64,000 nt of DNA from Pedobacter ureilyticus. GTDB lineage: Bacteria > Bacteroidota > Bacteroidia > Sphingobacteriales > Sphingobacteriaceae. The position numbers and the translations under genes are program-made. The notes beneath the pieces were generated by a model. That model was not told the DNA's origin, ran no database searches, and saw only the letters and a program-made list of their open reading frames with translations. The stretch is taken from contig NZ_SSHJ01000003.1 in NCBI RefSeq assembly GCF_005925345.1, forward strand, positions 62,001 through 126,000, in the 5' to 3' direction. Below are positions 18,004-26,327 of this stretch, piece by piece; the first letter of the stretch is position 1; the number at the start of each line of letters is the position of its first letter.

Positions 18004-18480
18004 TTATAATAGCTTACTAGAACTATTACGTTCCGCCTCAAACGCTGCGTCGATAGCCCAGTTGGCTTTGTCTTGAGATGCAGCGACTGCCAAACGATCA
18101 CAACGTTCGTTTTCTGGATGTTCATTGTGGCCTTTAATCCACTTAAATTTCACTTTGTGCAGCTTGTGTTGTTGAAGGTATTGCAGCCATAAGTCTTTGT
18201 TTTTCTTGTCTTTAAAGCCTTTTTGTACCCAACCAAAAACCCAACCTTTTTCTACAGAATCTACTACATACTTACTGTCGGAGAATACAACAACCTCTTG
18301 CCCTGGAGTTTTTAGGGCCTTTAAAGCAACTACCACAGCCAAAAGTTCCATGCGGTTATTGGTAGTCATTCTAAAACCACCACTTATTTCTTTATAATGC
18401 TTACCCGAGCGTAAGATTACGCCATAACCGCCCGGTCCAGGATTTCCGCTTGCTGCTCCGTCTGTGTAAATTTCTATCAT
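18004..18480 (-). CDS. rnhA: Ribonuclease HI
   Basis: Cuts RNA in RNA-DNA hybrids (R-loops, Okazaki primers). The 158 residues show the full active site: IYTDGAASGNPGPGG (Asp7), NNRMELLAV (Glu45), FSDSKYV (Asp68), IKGHNEHPENERCDRLA (His118 or His121 and Asp128). It lacks an N-terminal hybrid-binding domain. The short C-terminal tail is Ser-rich. It is monocistronic and flanked by a 21-22-nt direct repeat. Confidence 0.95.
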   Translation of the reverse strand: MIEIYTDGAASGNPGPGGYGVILRSGKHYKEISGGFRMTTNNRMELLAVVVALKALKTPGQEVVVFSDSKYVVDSVEKGWVFGWVQKGFKDKKNKDLWLQYLQQHKLHKVKFKWIKGHNEHPENERCDRLAVAASQDKANWAIDAAFEAERNSSSKLL

Positions 18481-18550
18481 ATTGTGTCAACAAAGCTAAG
18501 TTTTATGCACGAAATTTGGTTATGGATGTGGAAAAAGATACTGTTTACTA

Positions 18551-18572
18551 AAGTTGCCGATACAACAAATGC
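18551..18572 (+). repeat. Direct repeat flanking rnhA, copy 2
   Basis: AAGTTGCCGATA, one extra base, then AACAAATGC, lying 71 bases upstream of rnhA. See the copy at 17961. Confidence 0.5.
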
Positions 18573-18656
18573 TTTTTGCTGTTTTTTTTTTCAATAAATG
18601 AACTTTCTGCCAGTTAAGCTAATCAACTCTTTAAAATTCTTTTGTACCTTGCAGTA

Positions 18657-18836
18657 ATGAAATTAGACAATCGTAAAAATACGGTGGAAGAACCTAAAGC
18701 CAACTATAAAAAGGCAGAGGAAGATTTGCTGCGTAAGGCTTTGTCTAGTTCTTACACCGAACGTTTTCATGCAATGACTAGATTGATGAAATTGAATATG
18801 GTCTTGAAATCAGCGAAAATCGTTCATAAGAAATAA
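18657..18836 (+). CDS. Small conserved-looking protein, function unknown
   Basis: A 59-residue charged, soluble protein with Lys/Glu-rich N-terminal half (EEPKANYKKAEEDLLRKAL) and the motif SSSYTERFHAMTRLMKLNMVL, likely two helices. The frame extends to a TTG at 18642, but that overlaps a near-consensus -7 box (TTCTTTTG, 18637-18644), so ATG at 18657 is preferred. I believe similar short proteins occur in related genomes, but cannot confirm it here. No function is assigned. Confidence 0.55.
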   Translation: MKLDNRKNTVEEPKANYKKAEEDLLRKALSSSYTERFHAMTRLMKLNMVLKSAKIVHKK

Positions 18837-18844
18837 ACCAAAAT

Positions 18845-18916
18845 CCGTCATTGCGACGTGCGAAGCAATCCTAAAACAAAATAATTAAAAAGATTGCGTT
18901 GTACCTCGCAATGACG
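18845..18916 (+). repeat. Palindromic repeat, CGTCATTGCGAC type
   Basis: Left arm CGTCATTGCGACGTGCGAAG with CAATC, and right arm GATTG...CCTCGCAATGACG, with an AT-rich loop. It lies in the leader of rpe. This is a fourth sequence type sharing the CGTCA head and TGACG tail. Confidence 0.75.
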
Positions 18917-18930
18917 ACAAATCAAAATAA

Positions 18931-19602
18931 ATGAAACACCTAATTGCCCCATCCATATTATCGGCAGATTTTGCCAACTTACAACGCGATATAGAAATGA
19001 TCAACCAGAGTGAAGCAGATTGGTTTCACGTTGATGTAATGGATGGCGTTTTTGTGCCGAACATTTCATTTGGTTTTCCAGTAATTAATGCCGCTAAAAA
19101 ACATGCAAAAAAACCGTTCGATGTGCATTTGATGATTGTAGATCCAGATAGATATATCGCTGAGTTTGCTAAGGCAGGAGCCAATGTAATTACGGTTCAT
19201 TACGAAGCCTGTACGCATTTGCACCGTACCATCCAGTTAATCAAATCGGTAGGATGTAAGGCTGGAGTGGCTTTAAATCCGCATACGCCTGTAAGCTTAC
19301 TGAAAGATATTTTGCAGGATATCGATTTGGCTTTGGTGATGTCAGTTAATCCAGGTTTTGGTGGCCAACAATTTATTCCTCAAACCTTAACCAAAGTAAG
19401 GGAACTAAAGCAAATGGCTTTACAGGTTAATCCAAATCTGTTGATAGAGGTAGATGGGGGTGTGGGTATACATAACATAGGTTCGTTAATTGAGGCGGGT
19501 GCTAATGTTTTTGTAGCGGGTAATGCGGTTTTTGCAGCACCAAGCCCTACGCAAATGATCGCAGAATTAAAGCAAGTTAATATTAACCTACAACACAGCT
19601 AA
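18931..19602 (+). CDS. rpe: Ribulose-phosphate 3-epimerase
   Basis: Pentose phosphate pathway TIM-barrel enzyme that interconverts ribulose and xylulose 5-phosphate. The 223 residues include APSILSADFANL, the metal-binding HVDVMDGVFVPN, PFDVHLMI, VMSVNPGFGGQ and EVDGGV. All are intact. It lies 5 bases before a TonB-dependent receptor gene, so the two are probably co-transcribed. Confidence 0.96.
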   Translation: MKHLIAPSILSADFANLQRDIEMINQSEADWFHVDVMDGVFVPNISFGFPVINAAKKHAKKPFDVHLMIVDPDRYIAEFAKAGANVITVHYEACTHLHRTIQLIKSVGCKAGVALNPHTPVSLLKDILQDIDLALVMSVNPGFGGQQFIPQTLTKVRELKQMALQVNPNLLIEVDGGVGIHNIGSLIEAGANVFVAGNAVFAAPSPTQMIAELKQVNINLQHS

Positions 19603-19607
19603 ACCTA

Positions 19608-22046
19608 ATGACAAAAAAAGCGCTTTTTTTGCTGCTGTTATCATTTGTATCGGTCGCTGTAATTGCTCAACAATCGTTAATAAAAATTACCGGGGTGGTT
19701 AAAGATGAGAAAAATCAACCTTTACCCAAAGTAGCCGTTTCTTTAGTGGGTTTAGCTGCTAAAACAGTTACCGACGAGCACGGAAGGTACAGCATCCAAT
19801 CTCGCTTATCAAATTTTAGCTTGCGTTTCAAACTCGTTGGATATCGCATTGAAACTATCAAGTTTAACGAAGAACGTGGCGCCGAGGTTAAAAAAGATGT
19901 GATTTTGAAACCTGATATAAAAGAGCTAAAAACCGTTAAAGTGACCAATAAGCAAGCGCAACTTAACAATGCCCAAAATATTGGTGTTATTGATATAGCT
20001 AGTTTACCTACGGTCTCTATGAATTTCGAAGCGGTGCTAAAAACATTGCCCGGCGTTTCTACCAATAACGAGCTGAGTTCGCAATACAGTGTTAGGGGAG
20101 GTAATTTTGATGAAAACCTGATTTATGTGAACGATATCGAAATTAACAGACCAATTTTAATTAGAAATGGCCAACAAGAAGGTTTAAGTTTCATCAATCC
20201 AGATTTTGTAAGCAGCGCCCGTTTTTCTGCTGGTGGCTTTAATGCCCGATATAACGATAAGCTTTCTTCTGTTTTGGATGTGAAGTATAACAAGCCAGAT
20301 AGTAGCGAATATATTCTGACCGCTGGCTTAATGGGCATATCCGCTACCGCAAAAAAGTCATTTAAAAACAGTCATTTGTTACTTGGCTTTAGAAGAAAAG
20401 ACAATAGAAATATTTTAAGCACACAAGATACCAGAGGAAGTTACCGACCGAGTTTTAATGATTTTCAGGCACTTTATCAACATAATTTTAATGCTAAGTT
20501 TAGTGTTAATACCTTATTAAATTTTAATTCTGGAAATTTCAGGTTGATACCAGAGAGTAGAGAAACCCAGTTTGGCACCATCAATAACCCAATACGTTTA
20601 AAAGTAGATTACGAAGGACAGGAAATTGATGATTATTACACCTATGGGGGCGCTGTTACGGGCTTGTTCAATCCAAACAAAAACGTGTCTGTAAAATGGA
20701 TCAATAGTTATTTTGAAATTGTGGAGCGTGAAAAGTTTGATATTGACGGTAACTATGTTTTTGAAGAAGTAGACAATAATTACGGCGATGGCGGTTTTGG
20801 TCCAGTAAGAAAAAACAGGGGATTGGGCAGTTATTACAGTTATGCCCGTAATAGCTTAAATTCTACCATTGCAAGTACCGAACTTAAAGTAGAACATCAA
20901 GCAGGAAAGCATAATTTTACCTATGGCGCTAGGTTTGAGCAGGCAAAGTACATAGATCAAATGAATGAGTATAATTATATCGACTCTGCCGGTTACATTT
21001 TGCCCGCTAATACCAACTCCTTTACGTTCGAGAATGCCATTTTCTCTAACAATAAGCTAAAAATTAATACTGTTTCTGCTTATTTACAAGATAGTTATAC
21101 CATTTCTAGTAAAACGGATGTACAGCTAGGGGCACGTGTTAGCTATAATGATGTAAGTGGAGAAGTTTTAGTAAGTCCGAGGTTGTTGATGCTGTACCGA
21201 CCCGAAGAATATAAGCTTTGGCGGTTTACCGCAGGTATTTACCGTCAGTCGCCAAGTTACAGAAGTATTAGAGATTTGGATGGTTCATTGTTTTTAGATC
21301 AAAAAGCACAACGTTCTTATAATCTATCGGCCGGTTACGATGTGGCTTTTACCGGATTGGGAACGAGGTTAAAATTCACTTCCGAAGTTTATTATAAATA
21401 TGCCGACCAAATGATTCCTTATACTATTGATAATGTAAGGATCAAGTATTTGGCTAATCAAGTGGCAAAAGGACATACCTATGGCGCAGATTTTTCATTG
21501 GGTGGCGAGCTGATTAAAGATTTGATGTCGTTTTTTAGGCTTTCATTTTTAAGTGCCAATCAAGATGTGATAGGGGATAGCTATGTAAAACGAAATGAAA
21601 GTGGCCAAAATGAAACCATTTACCCCGGTTATTTAAAAAGACCAACCGACCAGCGTGTAAACTTTTCGATGTTTTTTCAGGATAGGTTATTTAATAGTCC
21701 AACTTATAAAGTACATGTAAATTTATTATATGGTTCTAGGTTGCCGATAGGTTCTCCACAAATTGACACTTACACAGATGATTTTAGTATTCCCGCTTAC
21801 CGAAGGGTAGATATTGGCTTTTCTAATGATTTTTTGGATTCGCAAGCGTTAAAGAAACCTCAGTTTTTGAGCAAATATTTTAGTAGCGTAATTGCTTACG
21901 TGGAGGTGTTTAACTTGTTGAATATCAATAATACTGTATCGTATCTTTGGCTTAAAGATGTGAGTAATGTTAGCTACGCTATTCCTAATTATTTAACAGG
22001 AAGACAGCTGAATTTTAAGCTGATTTTTAAGTTGAAAGGTAACTAA
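19608..22046 (+). CDS. TonB-dependent receptor with carboxypeptidase-regulatory-like domain
   Basis: Outer-membrane beta-barrel importer of 812 residues. After a signal peptide (about 1-20, ending VIAQ) comes a CarboxypepD_reg-like domain (TGVVKDEKNQPLPKVAVSL), then a plug (LPGVSTNNELSSQYSVRGGNFDENLIYVN) and a barrel. The N-terminal extension is that of the non-SusC class, and no SusD partner follows. The substrate is unknown. It starts 5 bases after rpe, a linkage without obvious functional sense. Confidence 0.9.
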   Translation: MTKKALFLLLLSFVSVAVIAQQSLIKITGVVKDEKNQPLPKVAVSLVGLAAKTVTDEHGRYSIQSRLSNFSLRFKLVGYRIETIKFNEERGAEVKKDVILKPDIKELKTVKVTNKQAQLNNAQNIGVIDIASLPTVSMNFEAVLKTLPGVSTNNELSSQYSVRGGNFDENLIYVNDIEINRPILIRNGQQEGLSFINPDFVSSARFSAGGFNARYNDKLSSVLDVKYNKPDSSEYILTAGLMGISATAKKSFKNSHLLLGFRRKDNRNILSTQDTRGSYRPSFNDFQALYQHNFNAKFSVNTLLNFNSGNFRLIPESRETQFGTINNPIRLKVDYEGQEIDDYYTYGGAVTGLFNPNKNVSVKWINSYFEIVEREKFDIDGNYVFEEVDNNYGDGGFGPVRKNRGLGSYYSYARNSLNSTIASTELKVEHQAGKHNFTYGARFEQAKYIDQMNEYNYIDSAGYILPANTNSFTFENAIFSNNKLKINTVSAYLQDSYTISSKTDVQLGARVSYNDVSGEVLVSPRLLMLYRPEEYKLWRFTAGIYRQSPSYRSIRDLDGSLFLDQKAQRSYNLSAGYDVAFTGLGTRLKFTSEVYYKYADQMIPYTIDNVRIKYLANQVAKGHTYGADFSLGGELIKDLMSFFRLSFLSANQDVIGDSYVKRNESGQNETIYPGYLKRPTDQRVNFSMFFQDRLFNSPTYKVHVNLLYGSRLPIGSPQIDTYTDDFSIPAYRRVDIGFSNDFLDSQALKKPQFLSKYFSSVIAYVEVFNLLNINNTVSYLWLKDVSNVSYAIPNYLTGRQLNFKLIFKLKGN

Positions 22047-22088
22047 TTTTTATTCTTTCTTGAAAATCACTGTTCTTCACATTTTTTA

Positions 22089-22356
22089 ATGGCAGTCCCG
22101 CTATTCGCTTTACTTCGCTGGCAAACACACAGGTTTGCCACTACGTGTTCGCTACTATCGGGTTTGGAATGCAAGTGTTGTGCACAGTTGTTAGTTAACT
22201 AAACCCGGTTGCAGCGAACACGATCCCGATTTAACCCTCAGTATTTTGTTGATTTATTGTGTGCTTGCCTTTTTCACAGGTTTTATCGGGAGAAGTAAAG
22301 CGTAAAACGGGGCTACAATAGCCTAAGAACTACTACAAATGCTTTTCGAAAAAAAT
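22089..22356 (+). repeat. Composite intergenic element, copy 2 (full-length, highly structured)
   Basis: The outer arms CCCGCTATTCGCTTTACTTC (22097-22116) and GAAGTAAAGCGTAAAACGGG (22292-22311) pair. Inside are CGTGTTCGCT (22144-22153) with AGCGAACACG (22213-22222) and a small GGCAAAC/GTTTGCC hairpin (22120-22139). The 3' end GCTTTTCGAAAAAAAT matches copy 1 at 15400. No open reading frame is seen. It occupies most of the 488-base gap before serC. Confidence 0.6.
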
Positions 22357-22390
22357 CCTTAATTTGATAATATTGCTTATTAGTTAAAGG

Positions 22391-22398
22391 TAATTTTG
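22391..22398 (+). promoter_or_regulatory. Likely -7 box of the serC-serA promoter
   Basis: TAATTTTG matches TAnnTTTG. TTTG at 22363-22366 or TTG at 22373-22375 could serve as -33 element, though neither spacing is ideal. The leader to the serC ATG would be about 130 bases. Confidence 0.4.
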
Positions 22399-22534
22399 TA
22401 CGCATTGTTGTTAATATGCTACAACTTGGTTTTTCCTTTTTCTTAAACTATTGTCATGTTGATTATTTAGTTGATAAAAAAGCCGAATAATTAATATCAA
22501 AGTGTTAATTTTACACCAATCAAAAACAATAAAA

Positions 22535-23602
22535 ATGAGACATAATTTTGGAGCTGGTCCATGTATTTTACCGCAAGAAGTTTTTAAACAGGCTTCTGCT
22601 GCAGTACTAGATTTTAAAGACGGATTATCAATTTTGGAAATCTCCCATCGCTCACCAGAATTTGACGGTGTAGTAGAGGAAACGGTAAAGTTGGTAAAAG
22701 AACTTTTAAATGTACCTTCCGGATATTCGGTACTGCTTTTACAAGGGGGAGCGAGCCTACAATTTTCTATGGTTCCGATGAACTTATTACCACAAGACGG
22801 AACTGCTGCTTACTTAGATACAGGCGTTTGGGCCACTAAGGCACTTAAGGAAGTTAAGTTTTTTGGTAAAGCCAATGTGGTAGCATCTTCGAAAGATTCA
22901 AATTACACATTTATTCCTAAAGATTATGTAATTCCAGAAGATAGCGCTTATTTCCATTATACTTCTAACAATACCATTTACGGTACCGAGTTATTCGAAT
23001 TGCCGGTAACTAAAGTTCCTGTGGTTTGCGATATGTCATCAGACATCATGAGCCGAGAAATTGACGTAACTAAATACGATTTAATTTATGCCGGTGCGCA
23101 AAAGAACATTGGCCCTGCGGGTTTAACCTTAGTGATTGTTAAAGACGAAATCTTAGGTAAAACTGGAAGAGCTATTCCGTCTATGTTAGACTACAAATCG
23201 CATGTTGATGCAGGTTCTATGTACAATACTCCGCCAGTATTTTCTATTTATACTGCTATGTTAAACCTAAGATGGTTAAAATCTAAGGGTGGCGTAGCCG
23301 AAATGGAAAAGGAAAACATAGCGAAGGCAAATGCACTTTACAAAGAAATTGATAGAAACACTTTGTTTAAAGGTACTTGTGCGGTAGAAGATCGTTCTCG
23401 TATGAACATCTGTTTCGTAATGGAAGACCCAGAATTGGAAAAACCTTTTGCAAAATATGCAGATGAAAATGGTTTTGAAGGCTTAAAAGGGCACAGAAGT
23501 GTAGGTGGTTTTAGGGCATCCATGTATAACGCACTACCAATTACTAGCGTGCATGCGCTAATAGATTTAATGCAAAGTTTCGAAGAAAAACATAAAAAAT
23601 AA
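22535..23602 (+). CDS. serC: Phosphoserine aminotransferase
   Basis: PLP enzyme of serine (and pyridoxine) synthesis that turns 3-phosphohydroxypyruvate into phosphoserine. The 355 residues begin [13 protein letters not shown], the classic family start, which sets the ATG at 22535 rather than the upstream frame at 22502. The PLP lysine is in [14 protein letters not shown]; the C-terminal [17 protein letters not shown] binds phosphate. It forms an operon with serA, 3 bases downstream. Confidence 0.96.
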   Translation: MRHNFGAGPCILPQEVFKQASAAVLDFKDGLSILEISHRSPEFDGVVEETVKLVKELLNVPSGYSVLLLQGGASLQFSMVPMNLLPQDGTAAYLDTGVWATKALKEVKFFGKANVVASSKDSNYTFIPKDYVIPEDSAYFHYTSNNTIYGTELFELPVTKVPVVCDMSSDIMSREIDVTKYDLIYAGAQKNIGPAGLTLVIVKDEILGKTGRAIPSMLDYKSHVDAGSMYNTPPVFSIYTAMLNLRWLKSKGGVAEMEKENIAKANALYKEIDRNTLFKGTCAVEDRSRMNICFVMEDPELEKPFAKYADENGFEGLKGHRSVGGFRASMYNALPITSVHALIDLMQSFEEKHKK

Positions 23603-23605
23603 AAA

Positions 23606-24559
23606 ATGGCTAGAATACTTGCCAACGATGGCATAGATCCGATAGGAAAAAAATTATTAGAAGATGCTGGGCATACGGTTGATACGCAAACCGTACCGCA
23701 AGACCAATTGATTGCTGCACTGCAAAATTATGACGGTTTAACGGTTAGGAGTGCTACTAAAGTTAGAAAGGATGTAATTGATGCTTGCCCTAACCTTAGT
23801 TTAATAGGTAGAGGTGGCGTTGGTATGGATAATATCGATGTTGACTACGCAAGATCTAAAGGTATTGCTGTAGTAAATACACCTGCTGCTTCATCTTTAT
23901 CAGTTGCAGAATTGGTATTTGCCCACTTATTTACCGGTGTACGTTTTTTACAAGACGCCAACCGTAAAATGCCTGCAGAAGGCGCTGCAAAATTCAACGA
24001 CCTTAAAAAAGCTTATGCAAAAGGTATTGAGTTAAGAGGTAAAACGATCGGTATCATTGGTTTTGGTAGGATTGGTAGAGAAACTGCTGCGGTAGCCCTA
24101 GGTTTAGGAATGAACGTATTAGCTTATGATCTATTCCCTTTTAGTGGCAACATTACTTTAAACTTAACTTTAGGGATTAAGGTAGATATTCCAGTAACAA
24201 CAGTTTCTTTAGAGGAAGTGATTGCAAACAGTGATTTTATCTCTCTACATACACCATTTGCCGACAAACCGATTTTAGGCGCTGCTGAGTTTGCAGCAAT
24301 GAAGCCGGGTGTGGGTGTAGTGAACTGTTCACGTGGAGGCACTATTGACGAGCCGGCTTTAATCGAAGCGTTAAACTCGGGTAAGGTTGCTTTTGCAGGT
24401 TTAGATGTGTTTGATAACGAACCAACTCCAGCTGCTGCATTGTTGGCTCATCCAAAAATTTCGCTCACTCCGCACATTGGTGCTTCTACAAACGAAGCTC
24501 AAGAGCGCATTGGTACAGAATTAGCTAATTTGATCATCGATCATTTTAGAAAAGTTTAA
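23606..24559 (+). CDS. serA: D-3-phosphoglycerate dehydrogenase (short form)
   Basis: First step of serine synthesis. The 317-residue NAD enzyme has VRSATKVRKD, GRGGVGMDNID, the Rossmann motif IGIIGFGRIGRE, VNCSRGGTIDE (active-site region) and PHIGASTNEAQ (catalytic His). It lacks the C-terminal ACT regulatory domain, as in several Bacteroidota. The call as SerA rests largely on its tight coupling to serC; the family also holds other D-2-hydroxyacid dehydrogenases. Confidence 0.88.
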   Translation: MARILANDGIDPIGKKLLEDAGHTVDTQTVPQDQLIAALQNYDGLTVRSATKVRKDVIDACPNLSLIGRGGVGMDNIDVDYARSKGIAVVNTPAASSLSVAELVFAHLFTGVRFLQDANRKMPAEGAAKFNDLKKAYAKGIELRGKTIGIIGFGRIGRETAAVALGLGMNVLAYDLFPFSGNITLNLTLGIKVDIPVTTVSLEEVIANSDFISLHTPFADKPILGAAEFAAMKPGVGVVNCSRGGTIDEPALIEALNSGKVAFAGLDVFDNEPTPAAALLAHPKISLTPHIGASTNEAQERIGTELANLIIDHFRKV

Positions 24560-24564
24560 AGCCA

Positions 24565-24632
24565 AAAGCTAAAAGACTAAAGCGCATTTGAATAGGCCTA
24601 TTTGCCTCTTTCTGCTTTGGTCTTTTAGCTTT
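24565..24632 (+). repeat. Inverted repeat between convergent genes (GCTAAAAGAC word type)
   Basis: AAAGCTAAAAGACTAAAGC (24565-24583) and GCTTTGGTCTTTTAGCTTT (24614-24632) pair at 18 of 19 positions. The loop holds a second palindrome, AATAGGCCTATT. It lies between the ends of serA and of the 48-residue gene at 24637 and may end transcription from both sides. Confidence 0.7.
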
Positions 24633-24636
24633 CTTC

Positions 24637-24783
24637 TTATCTCATCGAATTAGTTAAAGCCCAATACCTGAAACCCAAAATTGCTTTTTGAACATTGTTC
24701 AATTTCATAGGGTCTTTTTGATATAACGAGGGCATTACCAAATTATTAAATTTCACTAATGCCTTAAAAAATGCTTTCTTCAT
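24637..24783 (-). CDS. Short conserved-type protein, 48 residues
   Basis: Too short for usual ORF cut-offs. Read on the minus strand from ATG at 24783 to TAA at 24637, it encodes a basic peptide with MKKAFFKALVKFNNLVMPS, then the motif KDPMKLNNVQKAILGFRYW near the end. This pattern (LPS...KDPxKLxxxQKAxxGxRYW) resembles a short family I have seen in Bacteroidota genomes; its function is unknown. It begins one base after the stop of the upstream membrane-protein gene, so the two form a tight operon. Confidence 0.65.
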   Translation of the reverse strand: MKKAFFKALVKFNNLVMPSLYQKDPMKLNNVQKAILGFRYWALTNSMR

Positions 24784-24784
24784 G

Positions 24785-25330
24785 CTACAAAACTTTTATT
24801 CCACTTTGTGGGGCTTTAGATTTAATTATTTTGTTTTTTCGGTAGATGATAAATATGCAAACTGCAGTAGAAATAACAAATAACGCCAAGAAAAGTTGCA
24901 AGTAATCTGCACTTTTGTCTGTCTTTTGGTTGTATCCTAGCAATTCTTCATTTTTTACCTGTAAATCTCTAATGGTTTTTTTGTAGCTATCTATGCGCAT
25001 TTGACTATGATCTACATTAGATTTTACTTGCTGAAATTGCAGATCTTTATAGTCTAAAAGTACTTTAAGCTCAGTGAAGATATTATTATCGTGGATAACT
25101 ACCTGTCTAAGAATTTCATTCGAGTTTTTAATGTCACGTTTGGTTTGGAAACCGAAAATACCTGTTCTGGCATTTAAACTTTCTTCATACTGGCCAAAAC
25201 GGGTACTTCTTTCGGCCAACATTGCATTGATTTTATTGCGCTGAAGCTCGTATGCGGTACTATCCTGAGCGAAAGTTGCTGCAACAAAATGTGTAATTAA
25301 GAGGGTGAATAAAATGGCTTTTCTTATCAT
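24785..25330 (-). CDS. Exported coiled-coil protein with C-terminal membrane anchor
   Basis: A 181-residue protein not assigned to a known family. It has a signal peptide (1-21, ending TFAQ), a long helical region rich in Gln, Asn, Lys and Glu with heptad-like spacing (about 25-130, for example SYKKTIRDLQVKNEELLGYN), one membrane segment near 143-164 (LFLALFVISTAVCIFIIY) and a short basic cytoplasmic tail. It probably stands in the periplasm, anchored to the inner membrane. The 48-residue gene follows after one base. Confidence 0.75.
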   Translation of the reverse strand: MIRKAILFTLLITHFVAATFAQDSTAYELQRNKINAMLAERSTRFGQYEESLNARTGIFGFQTKRDIKNSNEILRQVVIHDNNIFTELKVLLDYKDLQFQQVKSNVDHSQMRIDSYKKTIRDLQVKNEELLGYNQKTDKSADYLQLFLALFVISTAVCIFIIYRKNKIIKSKAPQSGIKVL

Positions 25331-25443
25331 TGTTATATGTTTGATAGCTATATAACAAAATTTATGCCTTTAAGTTGCCCCAGATGTGCAGCTATTTTTC
25401 ACGAGTACTTAGCCCTTTCATTTGGGGAGGGTTGGGAAGGAGC

Positions 25444-26223
25444 CTAAGGATGAAACTCTACCCTTACGATATCGTTGAGATGTAAACCCAGTAAGCCGCT
25501 TGCTTTGCCTTTATTAATGGCGATTTCTAAATGGTTACTAATGCCGAACAAGCAAAGTTTTTCCCCTTCTGGTACTTCGTTGTAATGCCAGCTCAATTGT
25601 GTAATGGTTTCGCTTTTTCTAAAATATAAGCTAAAATCTCTGTTGCGCTGCACTTTGGTAAACAAATCTTTGGTGATATTGGTAATCACGTTGCTAAACG
25701 TGTCGATAAATATTACACTACCTCTAATGATATCTCTTTCGATAACCGGGTGTAACAGCATTCTTTGTTCAATATCGTCGGCAGGTATGCCAATTTCTTT
25801 CAGCCTGCCGCCCTTAGCCAAATGTACGGCAGCTTTAACCAAAATATCTACCAGGGGGAAATGCAAGAACTTTAAATCTTGCATAATATTCAGTTCTACC
25901 AATTCATCAGGCCCGTCATCAAAAAGCAGTGAGAAAATCCCATTATCTGCCCCTACAAAATAATGTTCTTTATAGCGTAGGGCTACGTATTTGGTGTTTT
26001 CGTTAAAAACGGAATCTATGCCTATTAAATGTACTGTGTTTTTTGGAAAGTAGGTGTAGGCATTTTTAAGTACAAATGCGGCATAAGAAATATTAAAGGC
26101 GGGCACTTCGTGGGTTACATCAACAATATTCACATTTGGGAGGATACTCAGGATACTGCCCTTTAAAGCAGCCTGATAAAAATCCTTCGAGCCCAAATCT
26201 GTCGTTAATGTTATGATCGCCAT
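25444..26223 (-). CDS. SAM hydrolase (S-adenosyl-L-methionine hydroxide adenosyltransferase, DUF62)
   Basis: Member (259 residues) of the family often mislabelled chlorinase/fluorinase. Characterised ordinary members split SAM to adenosine and methionine with water. Visible motifs are TLTTDLGSKDFYQAALKG (metal and substrate Asp), NIVDVTHEV, HLIGIDSVF, GADNGIFSLLF and the C-terminal SNHLEIAINKGKASGLLGL. The physiological role is unknown. It is divergent from phoH with about 100 bases between. Confidence 0.87.
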   Translation of the reverse strand: MAIITLTTDLGSKDFYQAALKGSILSILPNVNIVDVTHEVPAFNISYAAFVLKNAYTYFPKNTVHLIGIDSVFNENTKYVALRYKEHYFVGADNGIFSLLFDDGPDELVELNIMQDLKFLHFPLVDILVKAAVHLAKGGRLKEIGIPADDIEQRMLLHPVIERDIIRGSVIFIDTFSNVITNITKDLFTKVQRNRDFSLYFRKSETITQLSWHYNEVPEGEKLCLFGISNHLEIAINKGKASGLLGLHLNDIVRVEFHP

Positions 26224-26327
26224 TAAAAATTAAATATTTATGCTTATTCTTGCGTATAGGCAAATAGCCTACAAATATTCAAATTAAAATCGAATTAAAC
26301 AGGGCGTAGTACTAAAAAAACAATATT

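Noticed and set aside
18642-18656. TTG start for the small gene at 18657
   Set aside because: It overlaps a near-consensus -7 box; an in-frame ATG follows five codons later.
25444-26223. Fluorinase or chlorinase
   Set aside because: Family annotation often says this, but the protein has the plain DUF62 pattern and no halogenation gene context; SAM hydrolysis is the known activity of ordinary members.
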